Assembly (NCBI GenBank): GCA_030765055.1
Contig: CM060955.1
Span: 157,138,006 to 157,202,005, forward strand
Source of the DNA: Mantis religiosa
Taxonomy: Eukaryota > Arthropoda > Insecta > Mantodea > Mantidae
Length of the DNA stretch: 64,000 nt
Reading direction: 5' to 3'
Notes under the pieces: model-generated
Told to the model about the DNA's origin: nothing
The model's database searches: none
What the model saw: only the letters and a program-made list of their open reading frames with translations
In this document: positions 32,721 to 44,803 of the stretch, piece after piece
Position numbering within the stretch: the first letter of the stretch is position 1
Layout of the letters: each line of letters begins with the position of its first letter
Program-made: the position numbers and the translations under genes

Positions 32721-33249
32721 TGTCCCGTTGTTTTTCCAGATGCCATGGAAAGTGTGTGGAATTTCAAGGCCAGCATAAAACAAGTCGTACGTAAGGTTTC
32801 CTGTATCCAACTTGTATCCATTACAACGAAATGTGTCATGTAACTATTTCTGCGAATGTTTACTTTAACAAACAAAAGAAAACGTATTTATTTTATTGAC
32901 ATGACGTCCTCAATCAATTTCCAACAAATAAAAACCTCTTCTTCCATCTAATTTCTTTAATGACGTCAACGTTTGCAGAAAAGGTTTTAAATAAAATATA
33001 TAAATAAAATAGATAAGACACGTATAAATAAAATAGAAATGGGGAGTACAGTATACTTCAGCATTAGTCAATTCTTAAGAGCTGGTCGTTATCTCAGGGC
33101 ATTGAAACTCCCGTCATTTTGCTTGAATAAAAGAAGGAAAAACAAAATAAATAGCGATTTTACAGTTGAGAAAATTCAGCCAAGAACAATTAAAAAAAAC
33201 ACTGAAATGGCTACATCACAAAAATATTATTCAACATAAAATGAATGAA
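32721..33249. other. No feature recognised
   Basis: AT-rich flank between repeat Z and the (TTTA)n tract. Confidence 0.45.
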
Positions 33250-34242
<993 letters not shown>

Positions 34243-34410
34243 TGTGCCACAACAGAGCAATGCTCCAATTACAGTAGCTACATACATAAAACTTTGCTTA
34301 AATATAAATATGAAACGTAATACAAAAAAGTAAAACTAAATATATACAAATTTAAGTGCAATACAAAGAGTAACAAACAAGAATACTAAAACATAAGACT
34401 AAAACAAAAT

Positions 34411-34434
34411 ATATATATATATATATATATATGA
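34411..34434. repeat. (AT)n dinucleotide tract
   Basis: Twelve or so AT units in a row. Confidence 0.9.
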
Positions 34435-34439
34435 AGGCA

Positions 34440-34790
34440 AGGCATTGGTAATTGTGTTAACATTAAACATAAAACATAAACCACATGCCATTAATTCCTG
34501 TATATAATTGTTCCTTAAATTGCTTGTAGGAGAAACTATGATCCAGTTCTATTTTAGAGGAGAGTTCATTGTACTTGGCACATAACCTTAAAATAGGGGA
34601 ATTTTTATCCGCTGACGTTTTTGGTGTTCTAAACTGGAGCAATTGACGGTTTCTGAAACTTTCAATACTGGCATTAAAACTGATTTGACTAAGTAATTCT
34701 TCGCTACATACCAGGCCATTCACAAGTTTATAAAGGAATAATTGATCAGAAAGTATTCTATGAACAGAGAGTGACATTATTTTGAATTCT
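34440..34790 (-). pseudogene. Non-LTR retrotransposon ORF C-terminus (family C)
   Basis: Minus frame of 104 codons (34777-34463). It reads RILSDQLFLYKLVNGLVCSE, then ESFRNRQLLQFRTPKTSADK, SPILRLCAKYNELSSKIELD and ending in the usual short tail. LFLYKLVNG followed by P-I-x-R-L-x-x-x-Y-N-E is the typical end of LINE reverse-transcriptase proteins. The upstream polymerase is missing, so this is a 5'-truncated insertion. The 3' end borders an AT-rich region rather than a poly(A). Confidence 0.7.
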
Positions 34791-34925
34791 TTTAGCAGTT
34801 ATATATACGGAATGAATGAGGCGCTTCATGCGGTGTGGGCCTGTAGGAAAAATTGGAACGTCTGAGTGAAGAAGGAAAGCAGGAATACGTCTGCTTGTAG
34901 TATGAGCAGTCTTGCAATGCGAGGA

Positions 34926-35140
34926 GGACCTACGGGTGACTGTACAATAGAAAGAGTAATGAAGAGTAGCCTTAGTTCTTTGAGTCATTATTCTCTCTTA
35001 TTTTAATGGCAATTATTATTTGGAGCTTCCCTCGCTTTGAAAGTCACGCCTTGCCACTGGACCTACGTGTGACTGTACAATAGAAAGAGTACTGAAGCTT
35101 TAGTTCTTTGAGTCTTTATTCTCTCTTATTTTAATGAATT
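34926..35140. repeat. Direct repeat of about 80 bases, two copies
   Basis: GGACCTACGGGTGACTGTAC...TTATTCTCTCTTATTTTAAT at 34926-35005 is repeated at 35060-35138 with few changes. Function unknown. Confidence 0.8.
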
Positions 35141-35179
35141 AATTACGAACTAACTTAAGTATCTATTAGTATATGTTGT

Positions 35180-35292
35180 TTATAGTTGAAATACGCTTAG
35201 CACAACAAACCAAAACAGTTGTAGACATCGTCTCCAATATTGGTATTTCCGTGGGATCTGTGCAGACAATCCTGCGTGAAGATGTGAAAATG
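35180..35292 (+). pseudogene. Inverted fragment of the repeat-expanded transposase
   Basis: The plus strand reads DIVSNIGISVGSVQTILRED, the second helix-turn-helix expected after VENVVLEDRRVTI of the minus-strand gene next to it. The junction near 35292 joins the two parts in opposite orientation, so the element is folded back on itself here. Confidence 0.65.
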
Positions 35293-36716
35293 GTCACTCG
35301 GCGATCCTCCAAAACAACGTTTTCCACTTGTTGGATCGTGTGGTCAGACCGGCTGGCACGAAGTCGTGACTGTCTTGGTTTGTTGTCACACGATGTTCTG
35401 CCTTCATTGAACTGTCGCATCCAGGAACGCACATTAGACACATCCATGGTACCATCACCACATGCCTCACTTAACTGTCTTGGTTTGTTGTCACAGGATG
35501 TTCTGCCTTCATTGAACTGTCGCACCCAGGAACGTACATTAGACACATCCATGTTACCATCACCACATGCCTCACTTAACTGTCTTGGTTTGTTGTCACA
35601 GGATGTTCTGCCTTCATTGAACTGTCGCACCCAGGAACGTACATTAGACACATCCATGGTGCCATCACCACATGCCTCACTTAACTGTCTTGGTTTGTTG
35701 TCACACGATGTTCTGACTTCATTGAACTGTCACACCCAGGAACGCACATTAGACACATCCATGGTACCATCACCACATGTCTCACTTAACTGTCTTGGTT
35801 TGTTGTCACACGATGTTCTGACTTCATTGAACTGTCGCACCCAGGAACGTACATTAGACACATCCATGGTGCCATCACCACATGCCTCACTTAACTGTCT
35901 TGGTTTGTTGTCACACGATGTTCTGCCTTCATTGAACTGTCGCACCCAGGAACGCACATTAGACACATCCATGGTACCATCACCACATGTCTCACTTAAC
36001 TGTCTTGGTTTGTTGTCACAGAATGTTCTGCCTTCATTGAACTGTCGCACCCAGGAACGTACATTAGACACATCCATGGTACCATCACCACATGTCTCAC
36101 TTAACTGTCTTGGTTTGTTGTCACAGGATGTTCTGCCTTCATTGAACTGTCGCACCCAGGAACGTACATTAGACACATCCATGGTACCATCACCACATGC
36201 CTCACTTAACTGTCTTGGTTTGTTGTCACACGATGTTCTGACTTCATTGAACTGTCACACCCAGGAACGCACATTAGACACATCCATGGTACCATCACCA
36301 CATGTCTCACTTAACTGTCTTGGTTTGTTGTCACACGATGTTCTGCCTTCATTGAACTGTCGCATCCAGGAACGCACATTAGACATATTCATGGTACCAT
36401 CAGCACATGCCTCACTTAACTGTCTTGGTTTGTTGTCACACGATGTTCTGTCTTCATTGAACTGTCGCACCCAGGAACGCACATTAGACACATCCATGGT
36501 ACCATCACCACATGTCTCACTTAACTGTCTTGGTTTGTTGTCACACGATGTTCTGCCTTCATTGAACTGTCGCATCCAGGAACGCACATTAGACACATCC
36601 ATGGTACCATCACCACATGCCTCACTCAACTGGCGATACATTCCAATAGGTGTCACGCTACAAAAATGGAGAAAACAAATGATTACACGCTGTTCTTGTA
36701 ATGAAAACGTCGCCAT
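35293..36716 (-). pseudogene. Mariner-type transposase N-terminus with 12-fold HTH repeat
   Basis: On minus the gene starts MATFSLQEQRVIICFLHF (36716) and reaches MYRQLSEACGDGTMDVSNVR. Then a 35-residue unit (SWVRQFNEGRTSCDNKPRQL... to ...GTMDVSNVR) occurs 12 times, spaced exactly 105 bases. It ends ASRSDHTIQQVENVVLEDRR. The unit holds the recognition helix of the first helix-turn-helix of mariner-type transposases, which bind the element ends. Only two copies carry stops (W-V-TGA at about 35731 and 36256), both CGA to TGA changes. The catalytic half is absent. The 563-codon plus-strand frame over the array is a shadow of it. Confidence 0.85.
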
Positions 36717-36804
36717 TTTAAGTATAAAAAACAGTCCTAGCTCGTCGCTGCCACTAGGGTGCACAGTGTTGCCATTTCTGTCACGCATTTACAAAGAGCC
36801 GACG

Positions 36805-37485
36805 TGCAGGAACGTATTTAAAAGTCAATTTCCGGAGGGGGGAGGTCCAAAATATCTACGTTGAATTATTTGCTTTTAATAAATAATTAATCAGGGATGT
36901 GTTTTTATCATGTTAGTAAAAAATAAAACCACATGTAATATATTATATTCACATGACTTTCTCCACCCAAGCTTCTACAAATTATTCTTAGAAAAGTTTA
37001 TTTTTATCTTGTTTCTTTGGATAAAGTCTGTAGAAAGGCCTTGCACATTGCACATTTTTGTTCTTATACTTGGGATAAAGTGATATAAGCAGTAATCAGA
37101 TATTTAAAAAGTGAACCACTGATTGATACATTTGAAGTATTAGTTCCCCTTGAATGAAAAAGAGTATAGAGTATACCTTTAAGTAAGTATCTGGGAATTT
37201 TCATCAACAAATTATAATACATTGGAATTGGTTATCTCTGCAATACATTAATTGTATTTGAACGAGTTCAACAGCTGCTGTGCTGTAACATTTCGTATAT
37301 CTCTTAAATAACTTCATGTCTGCCAGACAATGAATAGAGACGTTAACATGAGAAGCTTGAAAAAAACTCTTTCGATTTATTTTAAACTAAGTTTTATTTC
37401 AAATATTTATTAAAGGTTTGAAATGATAATTCATTTTGGGGGTCTGGACACCCTGGACCCCCCTTAAATACGTCCATGCCCACGT
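36805..37485. repeat. Possible element with inverted ends
   Basis: GCAGGAACGTATTTAAAAG at 36806 and, inverted, GGGCATGGACGTATTTAAGG at 37485 are followed by G-rich inner segments ending in AAAAT on both sides. They look like two inverted copies of one terminus. No coding between them; target duplication not seen. Confidence 0.35.
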
Positions 37486-38533
37486 GTATTTGAAAAAAAC
37501 AGTTTAGTTATTTTTAGAAATGTAAGTGGTATTCCATAATACCCTTATCTCATTTATGTTTATCAAAGACAATAGCTACCTATAAATTGGCTGAAAATGT
37601 TAGGAAATCAAGTTTTAAGTGTAGTTTCCCTGTAAGTTGTGCTACTGTTACTACAGCATTGTCCTGACTTCTCATTCAAAAGCTTTTTTGTTGTAGTTCT
37701 TTGAATTTGTGGCCAGTAGCATGTTCCCGCATGGTCTCTCACCCCCACTCCTTGGCAGGGAGAAGCAGATGGAGAGAGACTGACTGGAGACTTCCAAATC
37801 CAGTGGAGTTGTTCTAGTCAAACCAGTTTTTTTCTGTGAGTGAGATCGAAACACTGGATTGCTGACCTGAGCTGAGGGGCTTAGGCAGTGTGCCGTAGTC
37901 GTTCGTTCATACATGAAGTTCCGGTCATCAGCGTTCCCTTCATACACAAGTACCTTATACAGAGCGTGTGTAGTGTGTTTTGAAAGCCTTGCTTGCCAGC
38001 AGTGTATCTCACAACTGTGCGAAAGTAATGTATTAGTGACTGCATGCGTTGCTGGTCCATAGATGTCACGTGCCTTTGGCAGAGAAACAATCGCCAAATC
38101 AGAAATCGATAACAGTGACTGAACTCTTGTAGTGAGATAAACCATACTGTATATATGTATTTAACTCCACATAACCATTAAATAATTGTTTCTGGGAACC
38201 TGGAAAACGAACACTACCAGATTTCTTCAAGGTACCTTGCTGAAGGGTAAGTAACTTTCTTCAAACAAATTACCTCTATCAGTTTTCAATTGCATTTACA
38301 TTATTTTTCACCTCATTCCTCTACAAAAGTAGCTCAAAAACTTATTCTTCTATCTACTCCAGTTAATCTAGATAAACTCCCATTACATATTTAGTTATAT
38401 AATCTAAAGCTAAAAATATTGTAGATTAAAATGATGGTCAGGCTTGAAATTCAGACTCTTTCATGGCCACGAGAAAAACAAATAGCAACCTATCGCTTCG
38501 AAAAAAGTATAGGTAAGTATTTGATTATTCAGT

Positions 38534-38534
<1 letters not shown>
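37486..38534. other. No feature recognised
   Basis: A 157-codon minus frame (38145-37672) has no recognisable domain and is not supported. Confidence 0.4.

Positions 38535-38571
<37 letters not shown>
38535..38571. repeat. (AAT)n microsatellite
   Basis: Twelve AAT units in a row. It precedes a LINE fragment. Confidence 0.9.
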
Positions 38572-38572
<1 letters not shown>

Positions 38573-38689
38573 TTTATTCACTTATAGACATCTTACAATG
38601 ATGTTTCAAGCTTCGTCAAAATCTAATACATTTTATAATTACATATACTTTTACTTACATATATACAATTATAAAGTTATGATACCTAC

Positions 38690-39178
38690 AGCTGGATTTA
38701 GCAACCCTAAATTCATTCAAAACAAATGCAGATCATACACATGATACTAGAGCAAAGAACAATCTATTTATCAATTCGCATAGAACCAAATTGTATGAAA
38801 GTAGCTTCACATATGCTGGTCTACATTTATTCAACAAACTACCACAGAGTGTAAAGAGTATAGAGCCAAAAAAAAACCAAAATTCAAAAAGGCTCTATTT
38901 AATTTCTTAATGGAGAGAAACTTTTATAGTGTAGAGGATTTCCTAAATCATGAAATAGAGTAAACTCCACATTTGTGAACAATTAATTTTATATAGCATT
39001 TCTCTATGGTCGTTATATGTTTTGTTTTTATTTCCTTTTCTACTTCAGACTTTTGTTGGATCCTGTATCTGTTACAGTTTTTAGTCTTATGTAACTTTTT
39101 ATATTTATCTTTGTATCTTGAACTGACGTGTCCTATAACATATGTATTATGTTCCAAAGGATGAAATAAATACAATTC
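38690..39178 (+). pseudogene. Non-LTR retrotransposon 3' end (family B)
   Basis: Reads SFKTNADHTHDTRAKNNLFI, then TKLYESSFTYAGLHLFNKLP and QSVKSIEPK before a frameshift in an A run. It matches the end of 12303-13461 (SFTYAGLHLYNKLP). The UTR ends GGATGAAATAAATACAATTC, similar to the tail of that copy. Confidence 0.8.
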
Positions 39179-39194
39179 AATACATATTGTATTA

Positions 39195-40255
39195 ACTGGA
39201 AGAACTACAAAAGCAGAGAAAGGACCTTAAAAACACAAGAAGGATTTATGCAGAAAGCCTATAACCTATAAAGAATATACAACCTTGAAGACACCAACAA
39301 AATTGAACATCTCCCACTTCCAATCTGCCCTCTATCACAACCTAAAATAAATAGCAGAGTAAACCTTCTGCAAGATATAGAGTCAAAAAGGGATGTAAGT
39401 GCAGAAACACTTAAAATGCTAGCTCTAGAAACAATTGAAACTTATTATCCACAAGACTCATGGCTACACATATACACAGACGGCTCCCTATTTGACAAAG
39501 AAAGTAATGCTGGAGCAGGAATACATAGTAAAATATTCAATTTTTACATCTGTTTGGGCACACTAGCAACCCACTATGATGGAGAACTAGAAGCAATCAA
39601 CACCTCGCTGAAACAACTCTTCAACCATGTGAACTCTTTCTCTAAAGCAGTGATTCTAAGTGATTCTAAATCAGCACTTCAAACCCTATCTTCACTGTAC
39701 CCTAACAACAATAGAATACTTGAAATTTACAGTTCATTACGAATACTACAAGGTCTAAAAAAAGAAATGCGCTTCCAGTGGATTCCATCCCACTGTGGAA
39801 TTACAGGCAATGAAATAGCAGATTCCTTGGCAGAAAAAGGAACACAAATAAAACAAAGCTGCCAACAGAAAACCTCATTCCACACATCAAAACTACATAT
39901 AAACAATAGAATCAACTTATTCTGGAAAGAAGACTGCAAAGAAAAAAGTACCAACAAGCAATGGAAAATGCTACAAGGAAGTAAAAATCCCATCCCAGAC
40001 TACCCAAGAAGCAGTACTGTTGCCATCTTCCGACTGATTACTGGCCACGACTGTTTGGCCGCTCATCTACACAGGATTAATATTTTTGAATCCCAGACCT
40101 GCACACTGTGTAGGGACCCGAACGCATTGATGGACGATCTTCTGCTCCAGCGTAGTGCCCTGACAAAAACAAATGGAGAACTGACAGCACAACTTGTCAC
40201 ACGTTATTGGGAGGCCAGAAGGAAAATGGAAATTCTCCAACTCCATGAGCATTAG
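39195..40255 (+). CDS. LINE-encoded RNase H domain and C-terminal tail
   Basis: An open frame of at least 279 codons (39416-40255) is preceded in frame by about 70 more after a stop. It contains a complete RNase H fold: HIYTDGSLFDKE (first Asp), YDGELEAIN (Glu), VILSDSKSALQ (Asp), then WIPSHCGITGNEIADSLAEK (His and final Asp). The tail AIFRLITGHDCLAAHLHRIN, then CTLC, is the usual C-terminus of LINEs with RNase H. This enzyme removes the RNA strand during reverse transcription. The polymerase part is missing, so it is a 5'-truncated copy, yet all catalytic residues survive. Confidence 0.85.
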
Positions 40256-40323
40256 CAACCAACCAACAATACATATTGTATACAAGAATCAAATTAATTA
40301 TAATATTAGGTATACCTTCACAG

Positions 40324-40560
40324 TTAATCTATTCTATATAGACATCTTTCAATGAAGTATTGTTTTAATGATGTTTTAATTTTTTTAAATATTTTTAGCT
40401 GTGGGGGAAGTTTATTATACAATATACCACGTATTATAAGAGGATCCTTCTCAGCTGCTTTCTTTGTCATAGATACTCTATGGAAATTATCCAGGTTTCT
40501 TCTATTGTAATTGTGGCAGTCACTATTCCTGTTTATATTGTATCTCTCATCCAAAAAGAG
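40324..40560 (-). pseudogene. Non-LTR retrotransposon C-terminal fragment
   Basis: Minus frame of 76 codons: DERYNINRNSDCHNYNRRNL, then KDPLIIRGILYNKLPPQLKI, then LKQYFIERCLYRID and a stop. The YNxR..., LYNKLP... and FxxRxLY pattern matches family B LINE tails. 5' truncated; next to repeat Y. Confidence 0.65.
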
Positions 40561-40732
40561 TTAGCACCACAGAAAGCGTTATTTGGCATAAATAGTTTGT
40601 TTAACAAGGTCTGCATGTTTTAGTACCAAGATTTTTCCTCGGCTTACGATTTACCAAATTATACAGAAGTCATTCAGAATGAAGAGGTTACTGCCAAAGA
40701 AATCAAGAGATGTATTTCTTATCAGTGGCGGC

Positions 40733-40860
40733 TCGTGCCGAAAAAGTAACAGCGTGCTACGGCGAAAAGTTCATGCAACTCACCTAGTTTCGAAAAATGA
40801 AGTACATGCGCCGATGTTTCTTCATGATATAAACAGAATTTCTACTTCCTTTCGGTTTTA
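40733..40860 (+). repeat. Unknown repeat Y, second copy
   Basis: CAGTGGCGGCTCGTGCCG, AGTTTCGAAAAATGAAGTAC and ATGCGCCGATGTTTCTTCAT match the minus strand of 27880-27978. No partner terminus found. Confidence 0.5.
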
Positions 40861-41067
40861 GCTCACTTTTTAGATCGGGTATTGATTGCCCTAACATTTT
40901 TATACTAACCCTTTCTTATTATTTATTGGTTAAATTTTTCATAATATTAAATTACTCATACACTGAATAAAGTGAATTTATAATACGTTTCACACTCACA
41001 AACAAAATAAAGAAACGGATATCAGCCACTGAATAACGCTCCACAAAGGAATACTTGGATATATATA

Positions 41068-41836
41068 ACACGAGGGTATCTACCAGGGCAGGCCACACAA
41101 AGTGAAGACCGACCCCCTCCCCCCACTCTGACGACCAGGGAGTTACCGAGCTGTCCACTAAGAGTGCCCGGCGCCTCCGTGGGGCTTTCCATAGGGCAAG
41201 GCCTAGACACTAACAAGACCCCCCCCCCCCCATCTGGTCCGAAAACACAAGACGGGATGGAAGTGGATGCACCACTTATGCGCGCCAACCACAAAGGGCA
41301 AGGCTACCGAACAACCTCGGTAGGGCTGCCTAGTGATCTAACACACCTTTTACTAGCTATGCAGGCTAGTGCGCGAGAATATATGGCTTCCCTCAACCCC
41401 GTCCGGAGACGTACCCGATCTCCTACAGGTATCGGGAACCACTGCCTCCTCGAGTCCAATCCAATTCGAACAACTCCCCTACCGTAGGGGCTCAGCAGTT
41501 CGGCTCGAGGTTCCTCTAGAAACGTCAGAGGTATCACGAGTGCTAGCATAGCTAGTAGAAGGTGTGCTAGATCACCAGGCGCCCCTACCGAGGTTAATCG
41601 GTAGCCTTCCCCTTTGGGGTTGGCGCGCGTAAGTGGCGTATCCACTTCCATCCCGTCTTGAGTCCACAGGACCAGATGGGGGGGGGGGGCTTGTTAGTCT
41701 CTAGGTCTTGCCCTATGGAAAGCTCCACGGAGGCGCCGGGCACTCTTCGGAGACACTCGGTAACTCCCTGGTCGTCAGAGGGGGGTCGGTCTTCACTTTG
41801 TTTGGCCTGCCCTGGTAGATAGATACCCTCGAGTTG
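41068..41836. repeat. GC-rich inverted repeat W
   Basis: The left arm (41068-41375) and right arm (41534-41836) are inverted copies at perhaps 85-90 percent identity. Shared blocks are GACCAGGGAGTTACCGAG, GGCGCCTCCGTGGGGCT, a C or G run of 10-13, and ACAAGACGGGATGGAAGTGG. The loop 41376-41533 is single copy here but recurs in the direct copy at 43322-43860. GC content is far above the surroundings. Open frames exist on both strands but match nothing I know. Identity of the repeat is unknown. Confidence 0.75.
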
Positions 41837-41839
41837 AAA

Positions 41840-42179
41840 TGAAATGTTGACTCTATCTATCCAAAAGCTGATTGTCAATTTCAGTTCTTTTTACTACGGC
41901 AAAAGTTGCTTTGGATTTCTACAAGCGGATTTCCGAATCTACTTAACCGACGCAGTCACAATATGAAGAAATATCTCGCGGGAACAAAATTTAAATCAGA
42001 TGAAGTCATCGTCGAGAACAGCGGCAAATTTTACAGAACTTTACAGTTCCAATTTTTGGAGAGGTTAAGGAAATGTCATGAACGTTGGGAGAAGTATGTA
42101 CGGCATGTCTTTAAAACATGACCATACTTTTTTATTTTTATTTTTAATTCTGCATTTCTTATGTCTGGGCGTCTAGATG
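41840..42179. other. No feature recognised
   Basis: AT-richer DNA between repeat W and a LINE fragment. The 71-codon plus frame (41906-42121) has no recognisable domain. Confidence 0.4.
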
Positions 42180-42873
42180 CTATACCGAGACAGAGTATTA
42201 CAATTTTATATTTATTCAAACATAATAATTATATTGATATTTACAAACATATTGCAGAAAAGCTAACCTACACTAACCTATCTAATCTAACCTAACTAAT
42301 TGCTACAATTGTAGCTTACAATTTTCACAATATAAACTACTTATATCTTTCTGTCCCTAATAAATCATCTATTCTTTAGTTCTTGTGTTGATGTTGTCTT
42401 CTTCTGTAGCTTCAAATCCTTCTGTTGAATCATAGAGTGTCCTCTTCTATTAATCCTTCCACTAGGTGAAGTTCCTCTTCTTCCTTTGGTTGTTGAAGCT
42501 AGGTATCCATATTCTGTCCTCGAAGTCGTTCAGATCTTCTTGGTGTGGAAGGTGATTCACGATATCTATGTTAAATATTATCCCTTACTCGTCGTTGCTG
42601 CTGTCTTTGTTGATTATATTCATGCATTACTATTGTTGAGAACTTCTTCGCTGCCAATTCTAGTATTTTAAAATCTTCCCTCTTCCTAATGATGTTCCAT
42701 ATACATTTTCCTGCTTCTTCTAGCTGCTGAGTATACTTTATACATTCAAATAAAGCATGTTCCGGAGTATCCTCTTCCATGCAGCTTGTGCCCATGGTTT
42801 CGTCTGCCTTTCCTATCCTTTTAAAGTATGTCCAAACATGACCATACTGAGAAATAAATAATCTGTGTTTCAA
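42180..42873 (-). pseudogene. Non-LTR retrotransposon C-terminus with CCHC-like tail
   Basis: Minus frame 42873-42571: FISQYGHVWTYFKRIGKADE, then CMEEDTPEHALFECIKYTQQ, a C...H...C cluster typical of the end of R1/Jockey-like ORF2 proteins. Then come KILELAAKKFSTIV and a glutamine/arginine-rich tail. A broken continuation reads to about 42400 and a 3' UTR follows to 42180. It is a different family from 7230-7860 and dead. Confidence 0.7.
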
Positions 42874-42879
42874 AACGTC

Positions 42880-43321
42880 GACGTCTTCGTTCCTAACGCG
42901 GGTAGTTACTGAACCGCACTCGTACTTAACTCCGCCATCTAGGAAACCGTGAAAAAATTAAGGTCAGGGTGTCCGGTGTAGCGTGAATCGAGCTCGGGAC
43001 CTCAAATGCTTCCGGCTGATTAATCACACTCGGTATGCTGGAAAGGTATCCTAAACTTAGGCTGAACTCTTCCACCTGTTACCTTTCTCAGTTATGCGTT
43101 TCATTTAATCACCAGTGTCTACGAAACAGTGTGCCTATGTTGTAAAAACTGACGTTAAGCAGCAAACAGATAAACAAAACAAAAGTTTGGCTTTTAGATG
43201 ATTGTAAAATGAATAACAAAACGACCCGCGTCTCGGTTAGTGAAGTTTATCAAACATAAACACAAAGAAAGGTCGTGAGATTTGGCAGTTTTAGTGGGAA
43301 CAACTGACTTAGGGCTCATTG
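42880..43321. other. No feature recognised
   Basis: No supported feature between the LINE fragment and repeat W. Confidence 0.4.
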
Positions 43322-43860
43322 AGACAGTTCCGGATACACACACACATATGACCGACCCCAATCTCAAGACCAGGGAGTTACCGAACTGTCCCTGAAGGGC
43401 GCCCGGTGCCTCTGTGGGGCTTTCTATAGGGTAAGACCTAGAGACTAACAAGACCCCCCCAATCTGGTCCAAAAACACAAGACGGGATAGAAGTGGTTAG
43501 GCGCGCCAACCCCAAAGGGGAAGGCTACCGATAAACCTCGGTAGGGCAGCCTGGTGATCTAGCTAGTACGCGGGAATATATGGCTTCCCTCAACCCCGTC
43601 CGGAGACGTACCCGATATCCCACGGGTATCGGGAACCACTGCCCCCTAGAGTCCAACCCAATTCGAACAACTCCCCTACGGGAGGGGCTCGGCATTCGGC
43701 CCGAGGTTCCTGTAGTAACGTCAGAGGTACCACGAGTGTTAGGGGTCCGCAGCGCTCGCACCGCAGCAGCTGAAGGGGGCGGATCCCCTCCCCTACGGAT
43801 TTCCGGACATACGTGTCATTTGTTCATCAAAAATAAAACTTTTCCATTTATTATTAGTAC
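43322..43860 (+). repeat. Repeat W, direct copy
   Basis: Matches the left arm and loop of 41068-41836 in order: GACCAGGGAGTTACCGAACT, GGCGCCAACCCCAAAGG-like block, TATGGCTTCCCTCAACCCC, CCGTCCGGAGACGTACCCGA, GAGGTTCCTGTAGTAACG. It extends further right to about 43800. The shared translation NPVRRRTR.PTGIGNHC.LESNP suggests the unit may once have coded, but each copy has different breaks. Confidence 0.7.
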
Positions 43861-43861
43861 C

Positions 43862-44520
43862 ATTAGGAGAAGGATGAGGTGAGAGGAGACGGAGTGGCCG
43901 CCCCAAGCAACCACGACAGTGCAGAGGGCAGGGTTCCTATAGTTTACCAATTATAAACTCCCCGGAAGGCTAGTACAACCAGCATCCCACCATACTGTGA
44001 CCCAAAACCGGTCCCACGAGACCGGGTTTGCAGACCGGAAACCGACCTACCGGATATTATACTACCTGCCGAGACACTCGTCGATATTTCTACTTTTTTG
44101 TAATTTACGTCCTCCAACGTTAAGTCATATCGAACGAGAATGGAATGCGTGGAATGATGCTCAAATGAGCCCAGGATCCATAGAGCTTAGGGTTACCAGA
44201 CATTCGTCTGTCAGGATAAGAGAAAACCCCGGAAAAACCTTATCCAGGTAACTCACTCTGACCGAGATTCGAACTCCGGACCTCTTGAACGTGAGGCAGA
44301 CACGCTACCGAGGCAGGTACTTCTACGCTGAAAGAGACCACCAGATAAAAGATGATATGAAATGATAGTGGAGATGAAACGGAAGGACAGGAAATTTGGG
44401 GGATATAATTACATTTTCCAGTTTTCATCTAGGGGTCCGAGGAAACCTCTGAAAAAGCCTATGGTTCAGGAATGTCGGCGGCGGTGATCCAACCTGTGAT
44501 CTCCCGTTACCTAGGCTCCA
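43862..44520 (+). repeat. Interspersed repeat X, copy 2, split by a SINE
   Basis: AGGATGAGGTGAGAGGAGAC, CACGACAGTGCAGAGGGCAG, ACTCCCCGGAAGGCTAGTAC and ACCGACCTACCGG match copy 1 (minus 23520 on). The SINE at about 44091-44318 interrupts it, and it resumes with TTCTACGCTGAAAGAGACCA and ATGATAGTGGAGATGAAACG. TTCTAC is repeated on both sides of the inserted block. Confidence 0.65.
44117..44318 (-). mobile_element. tRNA-derived SINE, family 2
   Basis: On minus: CTGCCTCGGTAGCGTGTCTG (A-box region), GGTCCGGAGTTCGAATCTCG (B-box), GTGAGTTACCTGGATAAGG, AGACGAATGTCTGG and CCTGGGCTCATTTGAGCATC. It matches 55314-55532. It is inserted in repeat X. Confidence 0.8.
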
Positions 44521-44553
44521 TCTAGCTCGACTTCTTTTACAATACTTCTACAC

Positions 44554-44803
<250 letters not shown>

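Noticed and set aside
35173..36864. 563-codon protein on the plus strand
   Set aside because: It is the opposite strand of the 105-bp transposase repeat; no domain, and the minus strand has the recognisable protein.
37672..38145. 157-codon minus-strand gene
   Set aside because: No recognisable domain or splice context.
41304..41651. 115-codon gene in repeat W
   Set aside because: Open frames appear on both strands because of high GC; copies break at different places.
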